From: CAVRUZ01 sp963724495
GTDB taxonomy: Bacteria; Actinomycetota; Actinomycetes; Propionibacteriales; DAIQRJ01
Length of the DNA: 64,000 nucleotides
Reading direction: 5' to 3'
Assembly: GCA_963724495.1 (NCBI GenBank)
Contig: CAVRUZ010000005.1
Span: 186,001-250,000 of the forward strand
Shown here in pieces: positions 49,967 to 58,423 of the stretch (position 1 is its first letter; each line of letters opens with the position of its first letter). Position numbers and translations under genes: made by a program. The notes beneath the pieces were generated by a model, which was given only the letters and a program-made list of their open reading frames with translations, searched no databases and was not told where the DNA came from.

Positions 49967-51151
49967 ATGAAGGCTCTCACCTGGCAAGGCATCCAAGACG
50001 TTCGCATCGAGGAGGTACCCGACCCCACGATCGAGGCACCGACCGACGCGATCGTCCGCGTCACCTCGACCGCGATCTGTGGATCCGACCTGCACCTGTA
50101 TTCGGTCCTCGCGCCCTATCTCACCGCCGGGGACATCCTGGGTCACGAGTTCATGGGCATCGTCGAGGAGGTCGGGTCGGAGATCTCGAATCTCCGCGTG
50201 GGCGACCGGGTCGTCGTGCCGTTCAACATCTCCTGCGGGCACTGCTGGATGTGCGACCGCCAGCTCTTCGCGCAGTGCGAGACGACCCAGAATGTCCAAC
50301 AGGGCAAGGGGGCCAGCCTGTTCGGGTACACCTCGCTCTACGGCGCTGTGCCAGGTGGCCAGGCGGATCTGGTCCGCGTGCCGCACGCTGACTTCGGTCC
50401 GATCGTGGTGCCGGCCGAGCACGCCGACGAGCGTTACCTGTACCTGTCCGACATCCTGCCGACTGCCTGGCAGGGCGTCGTCTACGCCGATGTGCCCCAG
50501 GAGGGCACCCTCGCCGTAATCGGCGCCGGGCCGGTAGGTCAGTTGGCCATTCGTTCTGCACTGCATCGAGGGATAGGCGACGTCATCGCGGTCGACCTGG
50601 TGCCGGAGCGGCTGGAGACTGCCCGCGCGGCCGGCGCCCGCACGATCGACCTGAACGAGTCCGTCGACGTCGTGCAGGCACTGGTGGACATGACCCAGGG
50701 GCGTGGCCCGGACTCTGTGCTCGAGGCCGTGGGCATGGAGGCGCACGGGAATCCGGTCGTGGCCAAGGTGATCTCCGCGATCGGCCGGTTGCCGGGACCG
50801 GTGGCGCGCAAGGCGGTCGAAACGGCGGGACTCGACCGGCTGGCGGCACTGCACACCGCAATAGCAGCGGTACGGCGCGGCGGAACGGTCTCCATCAGCG
50901 GGGTGTACGGCGGCAACGCCGACCCGATGCCGATGATGGACATGTTCGACAAGGGGCTCACGATCCGGATGGGCCAGTGCCACGTACGCCGGTGGACCGA
51001 TGAGCTGCTCGACATCGTCAATCAGCCGGATGACGTACTCGGACTGGAGTCGCTGGCGACCCACCGCGTCTCGTTGACCGCGGCACCACAGATGTACGAG
51101 ACCTTCCAGCGCAAGGACGACGGCTGTCTCAAGGTGGTCATGACGCCGTGA
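49967..51151 (+). CDS. Zinc-dependent alcohol dehydrogenase (MDR superfamily)
   Basis: 394 aa. Catalytic-zinc ligands are Cys38 and His60-Glu61; the structural-zinc lobe has Cys90, Cys93, Cys96 and Cys104. The nucleotide-binding domain has GAGPVGQLA (about residues 187-195). At this length and with the large insertion near 250-275 it belongs to the formaldehyde/threonine-dehydrogenase-like (FDH-like) MDR group. The GTG start of the DUF1989 gene overlaps its stop by four bases, so the two are an operon. The ATG at 49967 follows a -10 box and appears leaderless. Substrate unknown; a small aldehyde or polyol is likely. Confidence 0.88.
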   Translation: MKALTWQGIQDVRIEEVPDPTIEAPTDAIVRVTSTAICGSDLHLYSVLAPYLTAGDILGHEFMGIVEEVGSEISNLRVGDRVVVPFNISCGHCWMCDRQLFAQCETTQNVQQGKGASLFGYTSLYGAVPGGQADLVRVPHADFGPIVVPAEHADERYLYLSDILPTAWQGVVYADVPQEGTLAVIGAGPVGQLAIRSALHRGIGDVIAVDLVPERLETARAAGARTIDLNESVDVVQALVDMTQGRGPDSVLEAVGMEAHGNPVVAKVISAIGRLPGPVARKAVETAGLDRLAALHTAIAAVRRGGTVSISGVYGGNADPMPMMDMFDKGLTIRMGQCHVRRWTDELLDIVNQPDDVLGLESLATHRVSLTAAPQMYETFQRKDDGCLKVVMTP

Positions 51152-51852
51152 CTCCCGAGGACAGCAGCACGAAACCCGAGTCAGCACAGCGATTGCGGCC
51201 ACGGACTCCTGCCCCCGACCAGTTGCCGGAGCCGTATGCGGGCACGACTGCAGAACCTGCCGTTGGCTTCACCCGGATAGCGCCACAGACCGGTACTGCT
51301 TGCTTGTTGCAGCGCGGGCAGACGCTCACGATCGTCGATCCGACCGGCGAGCAGGTCAGCGACTTCTTCTGCTTCGCCGCGGCCGACCATGCCGAGTGGT
51401 TCTCCAGCGGGCGCACGATCGACTACAAGAACTCGCTCTACGTCGGCAGCGGTGACCTGCTCTACAGCAACCGCAGCGGCGTGATGGCGACGATCGTCGC
51501 CGACACGTGCGGCGTCCACGACATGACGCTGACACCCTGCAGCCAGCAGACGTTCGACATCCTCTACCCCGAGTTCGGCGGAGCCGCACACCCCAGCTGT
51601 TTCGCCAACCTGGCCGGCGCCTTCGCTCCCTTCGGCATCAGCCCTGACCAGATCGCCACCACGCTCAACATCTTCATGGACGTGTGGACCGACCTCGACG
51701 GAGAGCTGCACATCGATCCGCCGCCGTCGAGAGCCGGCGACCAGGTGACGATCCGCGCAGAGATGGACCTCCTCGTCGGCGTCACCGCATGCTCAGCGGA
51801 GAAGTCCAACAACGGAGTCTGCAAGCCGATCGACTTCCGCGTCGGCGGGTAG
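51148..51852 (+). CDS. DUF1989 (urea-carboxylase-associated-like) protein
   Basis: 234 aa with an N-terminal extension of about 45 residues and a DUF1989 domain: LLQRGQTLTIVDPTGEQVSDFFCF (about residues 52-75), then HDMTLTPCSQQ (about 122-132), and the final SNNGVCKPIDFRV. In urea and amino-acid catabolism such proteins accompany urea carboxylase or aminomethyltransferase genes, but here the partner is an alcohol dehydrogenase. The fold has a possible metal site of Cys and His. The GTG overlaps the dehydrogenase stop by GTGA. A bidirectional terminator follows. Confidence 0.85.
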   Translation: MTPEDSSTKPESAQRLRPRTPAPDQLPEPYAGTTAEPAVGFTRIAPQTGTACLLQRGQTLTIVDPTGEQVSDFFCFAAADHAEWFSSGRTIDYKNSLYVGSGDLLYSNRSGVMATIVADTCGVHDMTLTPCSQQTFDILYPEFGGAAHPSCFANLAGAFAPFGISPDQIATTLNIFMDVWTDLDGELHIDPPPSRAGDQVTIRAEMDLLVGVTACSAEKSNNGVCKPIDFRVGG

Positions 51853-51887
51853 GCGGCCTCCAGAGGTTTCGCAAGTCCACACGGCGA

Positions 51888-51929
51888 AAGCCGGGGAGGC
51901 AGCAGCGCTTGCTGATGCCTCCCCGGCTT
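51888..51929. terminator. Bidirectional terminator
   Basis: AAGCCGGGGAGGCA/TGCCTCCCCGGCTT is a perfect 14-bp stem with a further CAGC/GCTG inner pairing, between convergent DUF1989 and CsbD genes. Confidence 0.85.
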
Positions 51930-51952
51930 GCCGGTCTTGGTGCCTCTGGCGC

Positions 51953-52150
51953 TCAGTCGCGCTTGAAGGCGTCCTTGACGTCGCCGGCAGCGTCCTTGAC
52001 CTTGTCGCCGGCCTGCTTGACCTGAGCGGAAGACTCCTCGTTCTTGCCCTCCGCCTCCATCTGCTCGTTGCCGAGCGCGTCGCCAAGGCCACTCTTGGCC
52101 TTGCCCTTGAGCTCCTCGGCACCGTGCTCAGCGCGGTCGCTTGTGCTCAT
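51953..52150 (-). CDS. CsbD-family stress-response protein
   Basis: 65-aa very charged helical protein with the CsbD pattern (AEELKGKAKSGLGDALGN, then VKQAGDKVKDAAGDVKDAF). CsbD proteins are general-stress proteins of unknown mechanism. AGGAG precedes the ATG at 52150. Codon positions keep high G+C. It is the last gene of a cluster whose other members (DUF3618 protein, holin-like protein, YtxH-like protein) are also envelope-stress families. Confidence 0.9.
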   Translation of the reverse strand: MSTSDRAEHGAEELKGKAKSGLGDALGNEQMEAEGKNEESSAQVKQAGDKVKDAAGDVKDAFKRD

Positions 52151-52244
52151 GAGTGACTCCTGTTCTGCCGCCTCGTCGCGGCGTCCTCAGGTGCTGGTTC
52201 GCACCGCTGTCGCTCGGCGGACGGAAGGCCCGTCCGCCGAGACG

Positions 52245-52777
52245 TCACCTGTCAGGCGTTGGTCTGCGCTGCTCACGTCGTCTGCGGGCCGCCTTGGCCT
52301 GCTCGCCGGCTTCGCTCTTGAGTTCGTCGGCGTGGGTGCTGCCGGACTCCTTCGCTGCATCCTTGGCGGCGTCGGCCACGTCGCTCGCAACTTCCTTGCC
52401 GTGCTCGAGAGCCTCGCTGCCGAGGTCACGTGCCCGGTCCTTGACCTTGTCGGCCACCGGTCCGATCCGCTCGTTCTCGATCCGCGTGGCGGGGATCGCC
52501 AGGCCTGCAAGGAAACCGACAGCGACAGCGCCGATGGCGAGGCCGAGCGGGTTGTCCTGGGCGAGGCCCTTGGCCTTGCGTGCCTGGTTCTTGACGTCTG
52601 CCCGAGTCCGGCACGGTTCCGGTCACCTTGGCCGCGATCCGGTCCTTCACGTCCACCGACCTTGTCCTTGGCCCGAGAGGGCACGTCCGCCTTGTACGCA
52701 AGGGCATCGACATGCTCGCCCATCCGCGCGCGGGTTTCTTCTATCTCTTCTCTGACTTGAGCTGGGTCTTGGCCCAT
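52245..52777 (-). pseudogene. DUF3618 domain membrane protein, two frameshifts
   Basis: Begins at ATG 52777 (AAGGAGG upstream) with MGQDPAQVREEIEETRARMG, the DUF3618 signature, then KAKDKV. In the second frame it continues VDVKDRIAAKVTGTVPDSG and in a third DVKNQARKAKGLAQDNPLG, with a membrane helix GLAIGAVAVGFLAGLAIP, then the C-terminal Lys/Ala-rich helix ADKVKDRARDLGSEALEHG to 52245. Breaks lie near 52655 and 52603. The repaired protein of about 177 aa is a single-helix, long amphipathic stress protein. It overlaps the holin-like gene end by about 37 nt. Confidence 0.75.
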
Positions 52778-53181
52778 TGCACGTCCTCCTTGGTGGAATC
52801 GATCGCTTGTTGCGGCACTGGCGGTCCCGCCTCCTTCAGGCGGGAACGCCCCACCTGGGCGAGGATGGCCGTCACGATTGCCCACACGGCCGTGATGATC
52901 AGCGCGGCGACCCAGACGTCCATCCATTCAGACAACAAGGCGATCAGGAACGCGGTGAGCGACCCGAGCGTGACAAGCCCGGTGACACCGGCACCCCCGA
53001 GCAGTCCTGCACCCTTGCCCGCCTCCTTGGCCTTGACCGAGATCTCTGCCTTGGCCAGCTCGATCTCCTGGCGAAACAGGGTGGTGACGTCCTTGGTCAA
53101 CTCGCTGAAGAGCTGGCCCATCGACTCGTTCCTGACTTCCTCCGAGGCGCGCTGGACGCCGGGTTCAGGAGTCAACGTCAC
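52741..53181 (-). CDS. Phage-holin-like (Phage_holin_3_6) membrane protein
   Basis: 146 aa. An amphipathic N-terminal segment (LTKDVTTLFRQEIELAKAE, about residues 28-46) leads to two membrane helices (about 55-82 and 87-108), then a charged C-terminus ending in Lys/Arg. The family name is a holin resemblance; actinobacterial members are small envelope proteins next to DUF3618 genes, as here. GTG at 53181 is the natural start. It has no phage context, so phage holin function is unlikely. Confidence 0.87.
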   Translation of the reverse strand: MTLTPEPGVQRASEEVRNESMGQLFSELTKDVTTLFRQEIELAKAEISVKAKEAGKGAGLLGGAGVTGLVTLGSLTAFLIALLSEWMDVWVAALIITAVWAIVTAILAQVGRSRLKEAGPPVPQQAIDSTKEDVQWAKTQLKSEKR

Positions 53182-53857
53182 GGCGTACCTCCCAACCCAC
53201 CCGGGGTGGTCGCACGCGCTCCCGCGGGACCGTCGCCGTAGTCACCCTGGGCAACGCCCGGTGCCACGGCCGGCTGGGCCAGTCCAGAGGCCGGTTCGCC
53301 CAGCCCAGGCTGCGGCGTGAACGCGTCGCGCTCGGCTGCCCGCTGAACGACGGTGGGTGCATCGGCGCCCATCCGGTCGGCCGGGTGCAGAGGTTGATCA
53401 CTGCCACTGTCGCCGGGCAGGCGCGTACGCAGCCGGTCACCGAGGTCGGCGCCGTCGTCATCATCCTGATCGCTCCTGGCCGAGGACCGCAGGACCCGCG
53501 ACCCGGCGAACCCGACGACCAGCCCGCCGAGGGCGACCGCCCACGGCTGCTTGCGCGCGATACGTCTCCACGTCGGACAGGATCTGGTTCGGACCGGTGT
53601 CGCGGAGGTAGTCCGCCGCCTGCTGGGCGTACCCGGCTGCCTGCTCGACCACCCTGGCCGCCGTGTCGTTGCCACGGTCACGCAACGTCTCGCCTACCGC
53701 ACGGACGTCGTCGGCCGTCGATGCGACTGTCTCGCCTGCCTGCGTCGACCGCTGGTCGACCTGGTCACGGGCCAGATCGGCCCCCTTGCTCTTGGCCTCG
53801 TCGACCTTGTCCAGGGCCGTGTCCTTGGCCTGGTCCACTCGGCGTCTCACTGGTCAT
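53178..53857 (-). pseudogene. YtxH-like/apolipoprotein-like stress membrane protein, frameshifted
   Basis: From the GTG at 53850 (or the ATG at 53857, GAGAGG upstream, with a further slip) it reads a long Lys/Asp/Ala helix (VDQAKDTALDKVDEAKSKGADLARDQV, then DDVRAVGETLRDRGNDTAARVVEQAAG). After VETY the frame changes to RIARKQPWAVALGGLVVGFAGSRVL, a single membrane helix, and a Gly/Pro-rich C-terminus to 53178. An extra A in GAGAC near 53564 explains the shift. It overlaps the holin-like start by 4 bp and heads the cluster. Confidence 0.7.
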
Positions 53858-53888
53858 GAGAACCCTCTCTGGTTGTCCGCTGTGCCTA

Positions 53889-53924
53889 CATATGTAAGCT
53901 GCTGAGCCTTACGATGTAAGGGAG
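53889..53924. promoter_or_regulatory. Repeat-rich region with TGTAAG dyad
   Basis: GTAAG...CTTAC (53895-53912) with direct repeats of TGTAAG lies between the stress cluster and the YqcI/YcgG gene. AT-rich for this genome; a candidate regulator site or promoter for either side. Confidence 0.3.
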
Positions 53925-54134
53925 TGTACGACAGCCTGAAGAGCGGCTCAACGACGGCAGTCGACCTGGATCCGGCCCTGGCAGGGTTGCCGGTCACTCC
54001 TCCCATACCCGGCACGCCGACGTATGCCATGCACCTCTGGGGTAGCCGCTGTGTGAGCGGCCAGAACTCGGCGGGACTCGCGCAACATCTTGCTCGATTC
54101 CTTAGCCCGACTTGCTCCGTCGAAGGAGGCCACC

Positions 54135-54851
54135 GTGCTCGACGTCGACCAGTCCCTCTCGTCGCTACTCGCAGACCAGGCGGACGGAGACCTGCCGCGT
54201 GCACCTGGTGCCGACATCGTGGCGGCGGTCGAGGAGATGGTGGCCCATCCCGCATACCCCTGCCTCGGCGCGCGATCGGTCTTCCGTCGGGGTGCGGCCA
54301 CCTTGGTGGTGCTGGATGACATGAGCAGCACCGAGTCACTGACCCAGCTGTCGGAGGCGCTGACGGCCTTCGAGCGGGCAAGTGACCCGGCAGGGCCGTT
54401 CGTGTCGCTCGTGGCAGCCTTCCGCCACCCGGAAATCGCTTCGGAGCAGGACTTCGAGAACCGCTTGTGGTCGGTGCTGCAGCACCTGCACGACTCCGAC
54501 GACGAGCCCTGGGCGGACGGCGTCGCCGACGACCCCGCTCGCGCGCACTTCGCCTTCAGCCACGGCGGCGTGCCGTTCTTCATCGTGGGCCTGCACCCGA
54601 AGGCATCCAGGATCGCCCGCCGTACGCCCGTTCCGGTGCTCGTGTTCAACCTGCACGAGCAGTTCGAACGGCTCCGCGCAGAGGGTGGCTATGAGCGGAT
54701 GCGCGACAAGATCCGGCAGCGCGATCAGTCCCTGCAGGGCTCGCTCAATCCGATGGTCGACGACCATGGGTCGAGCTCCGAAGCCCGCCAGTACGCCGGC
54801 CGCAGGGTCGGCGACTCGTGGCAGGCGCCGTTCGAGGCGCACGACGACTGA
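54135..54851 (+). CDS. YqcI/YcgG family protein
   Basis: 238 aa. The family hallmarks are PCLGARSVFRRG (about residues 42-53), a HLHDSDDEPWADGV-like acidic region, FSHGGVPFFIVGLHP (about 135-149), and FNLHEQFERLR, then YERMRDKIRQRDQSLQGSLNPM (about 165-205). One member, GntA, is a heme-dependent N-hydroxylase in guanitoxin biosynthesis; the rest are uncharacterised. GGAGG precedes the GTG at 54135, which I prefer over the upstream TTG. A 276-bp upstream gap holds a small hairpin GCCGCT-AGCGGC at 54046-54062. Confidence 0.85.
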   Translation: MLDVDQSLSSLLADQADGDLPRAPGADIVAAVEEMVAHPAYPCLGARSVFRRGAATLVVLDDMSSTESLTQLSEALTAFERASDPAGPFVSLVAAFRHPEIASEQDFENRLWSVLQHLHDSDDEPWADGVADDPARAHFAFSHGGVPFFIVGLHPKASRIARRTPVPVLVFNLHEQFERLRAEGGYERMRDKIRQRDQSLQGSLNPMVDDHGSSSEARQYAGRRVGDSWQAPFEAHDD

Positions 54852-54922
54852 CGCAGGTGCGTTGGCGAAGCGGGCCGGATAGCGGCGGCCGCAACCGCCT
54901 CCGTGTCGTCGGTTCCGACCCC

Positions 54923-54928
54923 TAGGGT
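54923..54928 (+). promoter_or_regulatory. -10 box (TAGGGT) of a leaderless promoter
   Basis: TAGGGT ends 7 nt before the nfo ATG at 54936, the same arrangement and sequence as at 1081. Confidence 0.5.
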
Positions 54929-54935
54929 GGTCGGC

Positions 54936-55733
54936 ATGGAATTCACGCTCGGCGCGCACGTCGACCAGACCGATCCGCTGGCCGAAGCGAGTGCTCGGTC
55001 GGCCGATCTCGTGCAGTTCTTCCTCGGCGACCCACAGGGGTGGAAGGGACCGAAGTTCGCCTACGCGGGCGGTGCTGACGGACTTCGGACCGATGCCGCG
55101 CAGGCCGGCGTGCAGCTGTACGTGCATGCGCCGTACGTCATCAACGTGGCGACGCTCAACAACCGGATCCGCATTCCCAGCCGCAAACTCCTGCAACAGC
55201 AGGCAACGGCCGCTGCCTCGATCGGCGCCAAGGGCCTCATCGTGCACGGTGGCCACGTCGGCGTCGGCGACGACGCGGAGGTGGGCTTCGACAATTGGCG
55301 CAAGTGCGTCGAGCGGCTCGAGGCCGACCTGCCGATCCTCATCGAGAACACCGCCGGTGGCGACAATGCGATGGCCCGCCGCTTCGACCGGCTTGCCCGC
55401 GTGTGGGAGGCGGCAGCAGCCGCCAACCCGGCGGTCGACGTGGGGTTCTGTCTCGACACCTGCCACGCCCACGCCGGCGGCGAGGACCTGGCCGACGTAG
55501 TGCAGCGGGCGCTGGCGATCACCGGCCGGATCGATCTCGTGCACTGCAACGACTCCCGGGACGCCTTCGACTCCGGCGCCGACCGGCACGCCAACATCGG
55601 GTCCGGCGAGATCGACCCGGATGCGATCCTCGCGGTCGTACAGGCGGCCGGTGCCCCGGTGGTCGTCGAGACGCCGGGTGGAGCAGACGGCCAGGGCGGC
55701 GACATCGCCTGGTTGCGAGAGCGACTGCGCTGA
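54936..55733 (+). CDS. nfo: Endonuclease IV (AP endonuclease, xylose-isomerase-like fold)
   Basis: 265 aa TIM barrel. The metal-site segments are visible: YVHAPYVINVA (His about residue 64), IVHGGHVGVG (about 104-113), the Glu of ILIENTAGG (about 135), LDTCHAHAGG (Asp-x2-His, about 168-177), and HCNDSRD (about 203-209). It cuts the phosphodiester 5' of abasic sites in base-excision repair with three zinc ions. Slightly short for the family. The ATG at 54936 follows a TAGGGT box and seems leaderless. It is convergent with the glycosyltransferase at 55755. Confidence 0.9.
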   Translation: MEFTLGAHVDQTDPLAEASARSADLVQFFLGDPQGWKGPKFAYAGGADGLRTDAAQAGVQLYVHAPYVINVATLNNRIRIPSRKLLQQQATAAASIGAKGLIVHGGHVGVGDDAEVGFDNWRKCVERLEADLPILIENTAGGDNAMARRFDRLARVWEAAAAANPAVDVGFCLDTCHAHAGGEDLADVVQRALAITGRIDLVHCNDSRDAFDSGADRHANIGSGEIDPDAILAVVQAAGAPVVVETPGGADGQGGDIAWLRERLR

Positions 55734-55754
55734 CGCCGGCTCCCGACCGAAACG

Positions 55755-56984
55755 TCAGCCCGACCAGCGGCTGATGAGGAACGACGTCGCCCAGACCCCC
55801 GCCAACGGCAACGAAATCGCCAGGTAGACCCAGAGCACCCATCGGCGTTTCGCCGCCGCCCAGCCGATCAGCAGGAACATCGGCCACCACAGCAGCGCAC
55901 TCCGCGGCACGGAGAAGAACCAGTGCGACGTCGCCAGAGCGGCCACCGGCAGGCCCACCCAGGTCGCCTCACCCCAGCGCCGGTACAGCAACAGCAGCAC
56001 GGTGACGATCACGCCGATCACCATCGCCACCAGTTCGGCGCGGAACATCCAGGCATAGGCCTCCAGCAAGCCCACCGGCGTTCCCTGCCCAAGGGCGATC
56101 GAACCGTGGCCGGCACGCCACGTGGTCGCAAACGCCTCCCACGGCCAGGTGAACTCGCGGTACCACTCGGCGGACTGGGCGTGCTGCCACCTCAGCCAGT
56201 CGCCGGTCCGGTGGTGCAGCCAGGTGAAGTAGCCGGCCACCGGCAGGACCGGCAGCAGGAACAGGAACAGCTTGGGCCACCAGGTGCGGATCCGGTGCCA
56301 GTCGCGGGACACCAGGAACTGCACGCCCATCGCCGCGACGAGGAACAACGCCGAGATGCGGAAGACGGCGGCGCAGGTCGCGAGGATGCAGGCCCAGGCC
56401 CATTTGTCCTTGCGGGCCAGGAGCCATGCCGGCAGCGCGAACATGAGGAAGGGTGCCTCGGTGTAGGGCGCGGACATGAAGACCGTCGTCGGGACTGCGA
56501 CGAAGGCGGCCACGGTTGGTATCGCCGCTGACTCACCGAACTCGAACTTCGCCAGCCGGCACAAGGCGATGCACGCGATCGCGCCGCCGACGAACGACAG
56601 GATCATCCCGGTGGCTGCCGTTGGCAGGCCGAACACCTGGTAGCCGAACCGCATCACCATCGGCAGGCCGGGGAAGAACGCCTCGGTCGGGGTGTCCCAC
56701 AGCGGGTCGAAGTAGCCGTTCAGCGCGATGTCGTTGAAGTGGAACCAGTCCCACCGTTCCCATGCGCGCAGACCGTGCGCCGTCTCGTCGAGGTTCGACA
56801 GCAGGAACGGCCCGGACTGCGAGACGATCAGCAGCGCAACTCGCGACAGCAGCCAGAGCCACAGCGCCTGCCGGTCGAGGGAGTCCAGTTGCCACCAGCG
56901 TGTGTGCGGCGGGGCCTGCGCCGCGGTCAGGTCCGGGTCGATGGGCCTGGTGCCGACTGCCGGTGCGGAGGCGGCCTCGCTCAT
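55755..56984 (-). CDS. PIG-V/ArnT-like integral-membrane mannosyltransferase
   Basis: About 409 aa with around ten membrane helices. After the first helix comes the GRWDWFHFNDIALNGYF segment (about residues 80-95), with the catalytic-type Asp expected in a PIG-V-like loop; then PTEAFFPGLP and SAPYTEAPFL. Such C-type glycosyltransferases use polyprenyl-phosphate-mannose. The ATG at 56984 overlaps the GT87 stop upstream by ATGA, so three membrane enzymes are one operon. Likely role in lipomannan-like or cell-wall glycans (inference). Confidence 0.8.
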   Translation of the reverse strand: MSEAASAPAVGTRPIDPDLTAAQAPPHTRWWQLDSLDRQALWLWLLSRVALLIVSQSGPFLLSNLDETAHGLRAWERWDWFHFNDIALNGYFDPLWDTPTEAFFPGLPMVMRFGYQVFGLPTAATGMILSFVGGAIACIALCRLAKFEFGESAAIPTVAAFVAVPTTVFMSAPYTEAPFLMFALPAWLLARKDKWAWACILATCAAVFRISALFLVAAMGVQFLVSRDWHRIRTWWPKLFLFLLPVLPVAGYFTWLHHRTGDWLRWQHAQSAEWYREFTWPWEAFATTWRAGHGSIALGQGTPVGLLEAYAWMFRAELVAMVIGVIVTVLLLLYRRWGEATWVGLPVAALATSHWFFSVPRSALLWWPMFLLIGWAAAKRRWVLWVYLAISLPLAGVWATSFLISRWSG

Positions 56985-58423
56985 CCCGGGCCTGAGCGGG
57001 AGCCGGATCCGAACAGCGTCAGGGATCGTCGCCACGGCACATCGTCGGCTCCGTCGAAGACTCCTCCCGCCGGGTCGTCGACGATCTGGACACCCTGTGG
57101 GCTGCGGACGGGGTCGTAGCGCGGGTACAGGATGTCGCGGACCACCAGGCTGCAGAACCACAGTTCGGCCAGCATCCGCGCGATCGTGACCAGCCAGTAC
57201 AGGCGGCCGATCGGTTGGCCGTTGAAGACGCCGGCGAGATACATCCACACGCCGAGCCAGTAGAGGACCTCGAAGGCCTGCCAGATCAGCACGTTGCGCA
57301 CTCTCGGGTGCGCCAATACGGCGAGCGGCAGCAGCCAGAGCACGTACTGCGGCGAGTAGACCTTGTTCACCAGCAGGAAGGCCGCCACCACCAGGAAGGC
57401 CAGCTGGGGCAGCCGCGGCCGAGTCGGTGCCAGTAGCCCGAGTGCGAGGACTCCTGCGCAGCCGAGCAGGAACAGGACGAGGCTGACCTCGTTCACGTGG
57501 CGGACCGCATGGCCTGCTTCGACGAAAACCAGCCAGATCGAGCCGAAGTCGGCCTGGCGTTCGTTGTTGTAGTCGAAGAACTTCCGCCAGCCCTCGTAGG
57601 CGCCCAGCGCGAACGGCAGGGAGATCACGGCGTAGGACACCAGCGCGGCGATGCCGGCCCGGATCACCTCACGGATCCGCCCCGTTCGCAGGCCCAGCAC
57701 GATCAACGGCCCGAGCAGGAAGACCGAGTACAGCTTGGTCGCGGCCCCCAGGCCCAACATCATCCCCGCCAGGGCCGGATGTCGTCGGGCCCAGAAGACC
57801 ATCGCGACGCCGGTCATCGCGACGACCACCAGATCCCAGTTGATCGTCGCCGTGAGCGCCAGCGCCGGAGCGGCCGCGAACAGCATCGCGTCCCACGGGC
57901 GGTGCGGCGCGAGCCGGATGAGCGACCAGCCCACCAGCAGGGCCAGCCCCCACATCAGCACGGCGTTGAACGCGAAGAACCGCACCGAGTCGGCCATGGG
58001 GTCGCTGCTGCCGAACAGCCGCGTCAGCGTCGCCATGACGTACATGACCATGCCGGTGAGAACCGGGTACTCCAGCGAGGGATAGCTCGAGCCCTTGTCG
58101 AAGTAGGGCACCGCACCGAACTGGAACCCACGCTCGCGATACAGCACGGCGATGTCGGAGTAACAGGTGTGGGTGAAGATGTAGTCGTCCGGCCCGCTCG
58201 GGGTGGGACCGGCGCGGTCCCAGCCCATCTCGTAGCAGCTGGACTTCTGCCAGATCCCCAGTGCCGAGGTCACCGTGACCGCCAGGATCATCGCGATCAT
58301 CGGCGCCTTGGAGTTAGTGCCCAGACGGGCGAAGCGCCCGGTGGGGCCGCCGAGCCAGCCCGACATCCGGCGCACGAACGGGTCGGTCGCCGACGGCGGG
58401 GCCGGCGCTCGGGCGTCAGTCAC
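56981..58423 (-). CDS. GT87/DUF2029 polyprenyl-phosphate-mannose-dependent mannosyltransferase
   Basis: 480 aa with about ten membrane helices. Conserved features include the periplasmic CYSDI segment with an Asp after helix 1 (about residue 90, catalytic), YFDKGSSYPSLEYPVL (about 107-122), and KLYSVFLLGP (about 230). GT-C alpha-mannosyltransferases of this family act in lipoarabinomannan and lipomannan synthesis. It starts at GTG 58423, overlapping the end of the PBP gene. In related genera this gene is next to a class A PBP, as here. Confidence 0.87.
   Translation of the reverse strand: MTDARAPAPPSATDPFVRRMSGWLGGPTGRFARLGTNSKAPMIAMILAVTVTSALGIWQKSSCYEMGWDRAGPTPSGPDDYIFTHTCYSDIAVLYRERGFQFGAVPYFDKGSSYPSLEYPVLTGMVMYVMATLTRLFGSSDPMADSVRFFAFNAVLMWGLALLVGWSLIRLAPHRPWDAMLFAAAPALALTATINWDLVVVAMTGVAMVFWARRHPALAGMMLGLGAATKLYSVFLLGPLIVLGLRTGRIREVIRAGIAALVSYAVISLPFALGAYEGWRKFFDYNNERQADFGSIWLVFVEAGHAVRHVNEVSLVLFLLGCAGVLALGLLAPTRPRLPQLAFLVVAAFLLVNKVYSPQYVLWLLPLAVLAHPRVRNVLIWQAFEVLYWLGVWMYLAGVFNGQPIGRLYWLVTIARMLAELWFCSLVVRDILYPRYDPVRSPQGVQIVDDPAGGVFDGADDVPWRRSLTLFGSGSRSGPG

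Noticed and set aside
52741..53181. Prophage remnant suggested by the holin-like protein
   Set aside because: No other phage gene, integrase or attachment site is nearby, and the family occurs as a chromosomal envelope protein in Actinobacteria next to DUF3618.
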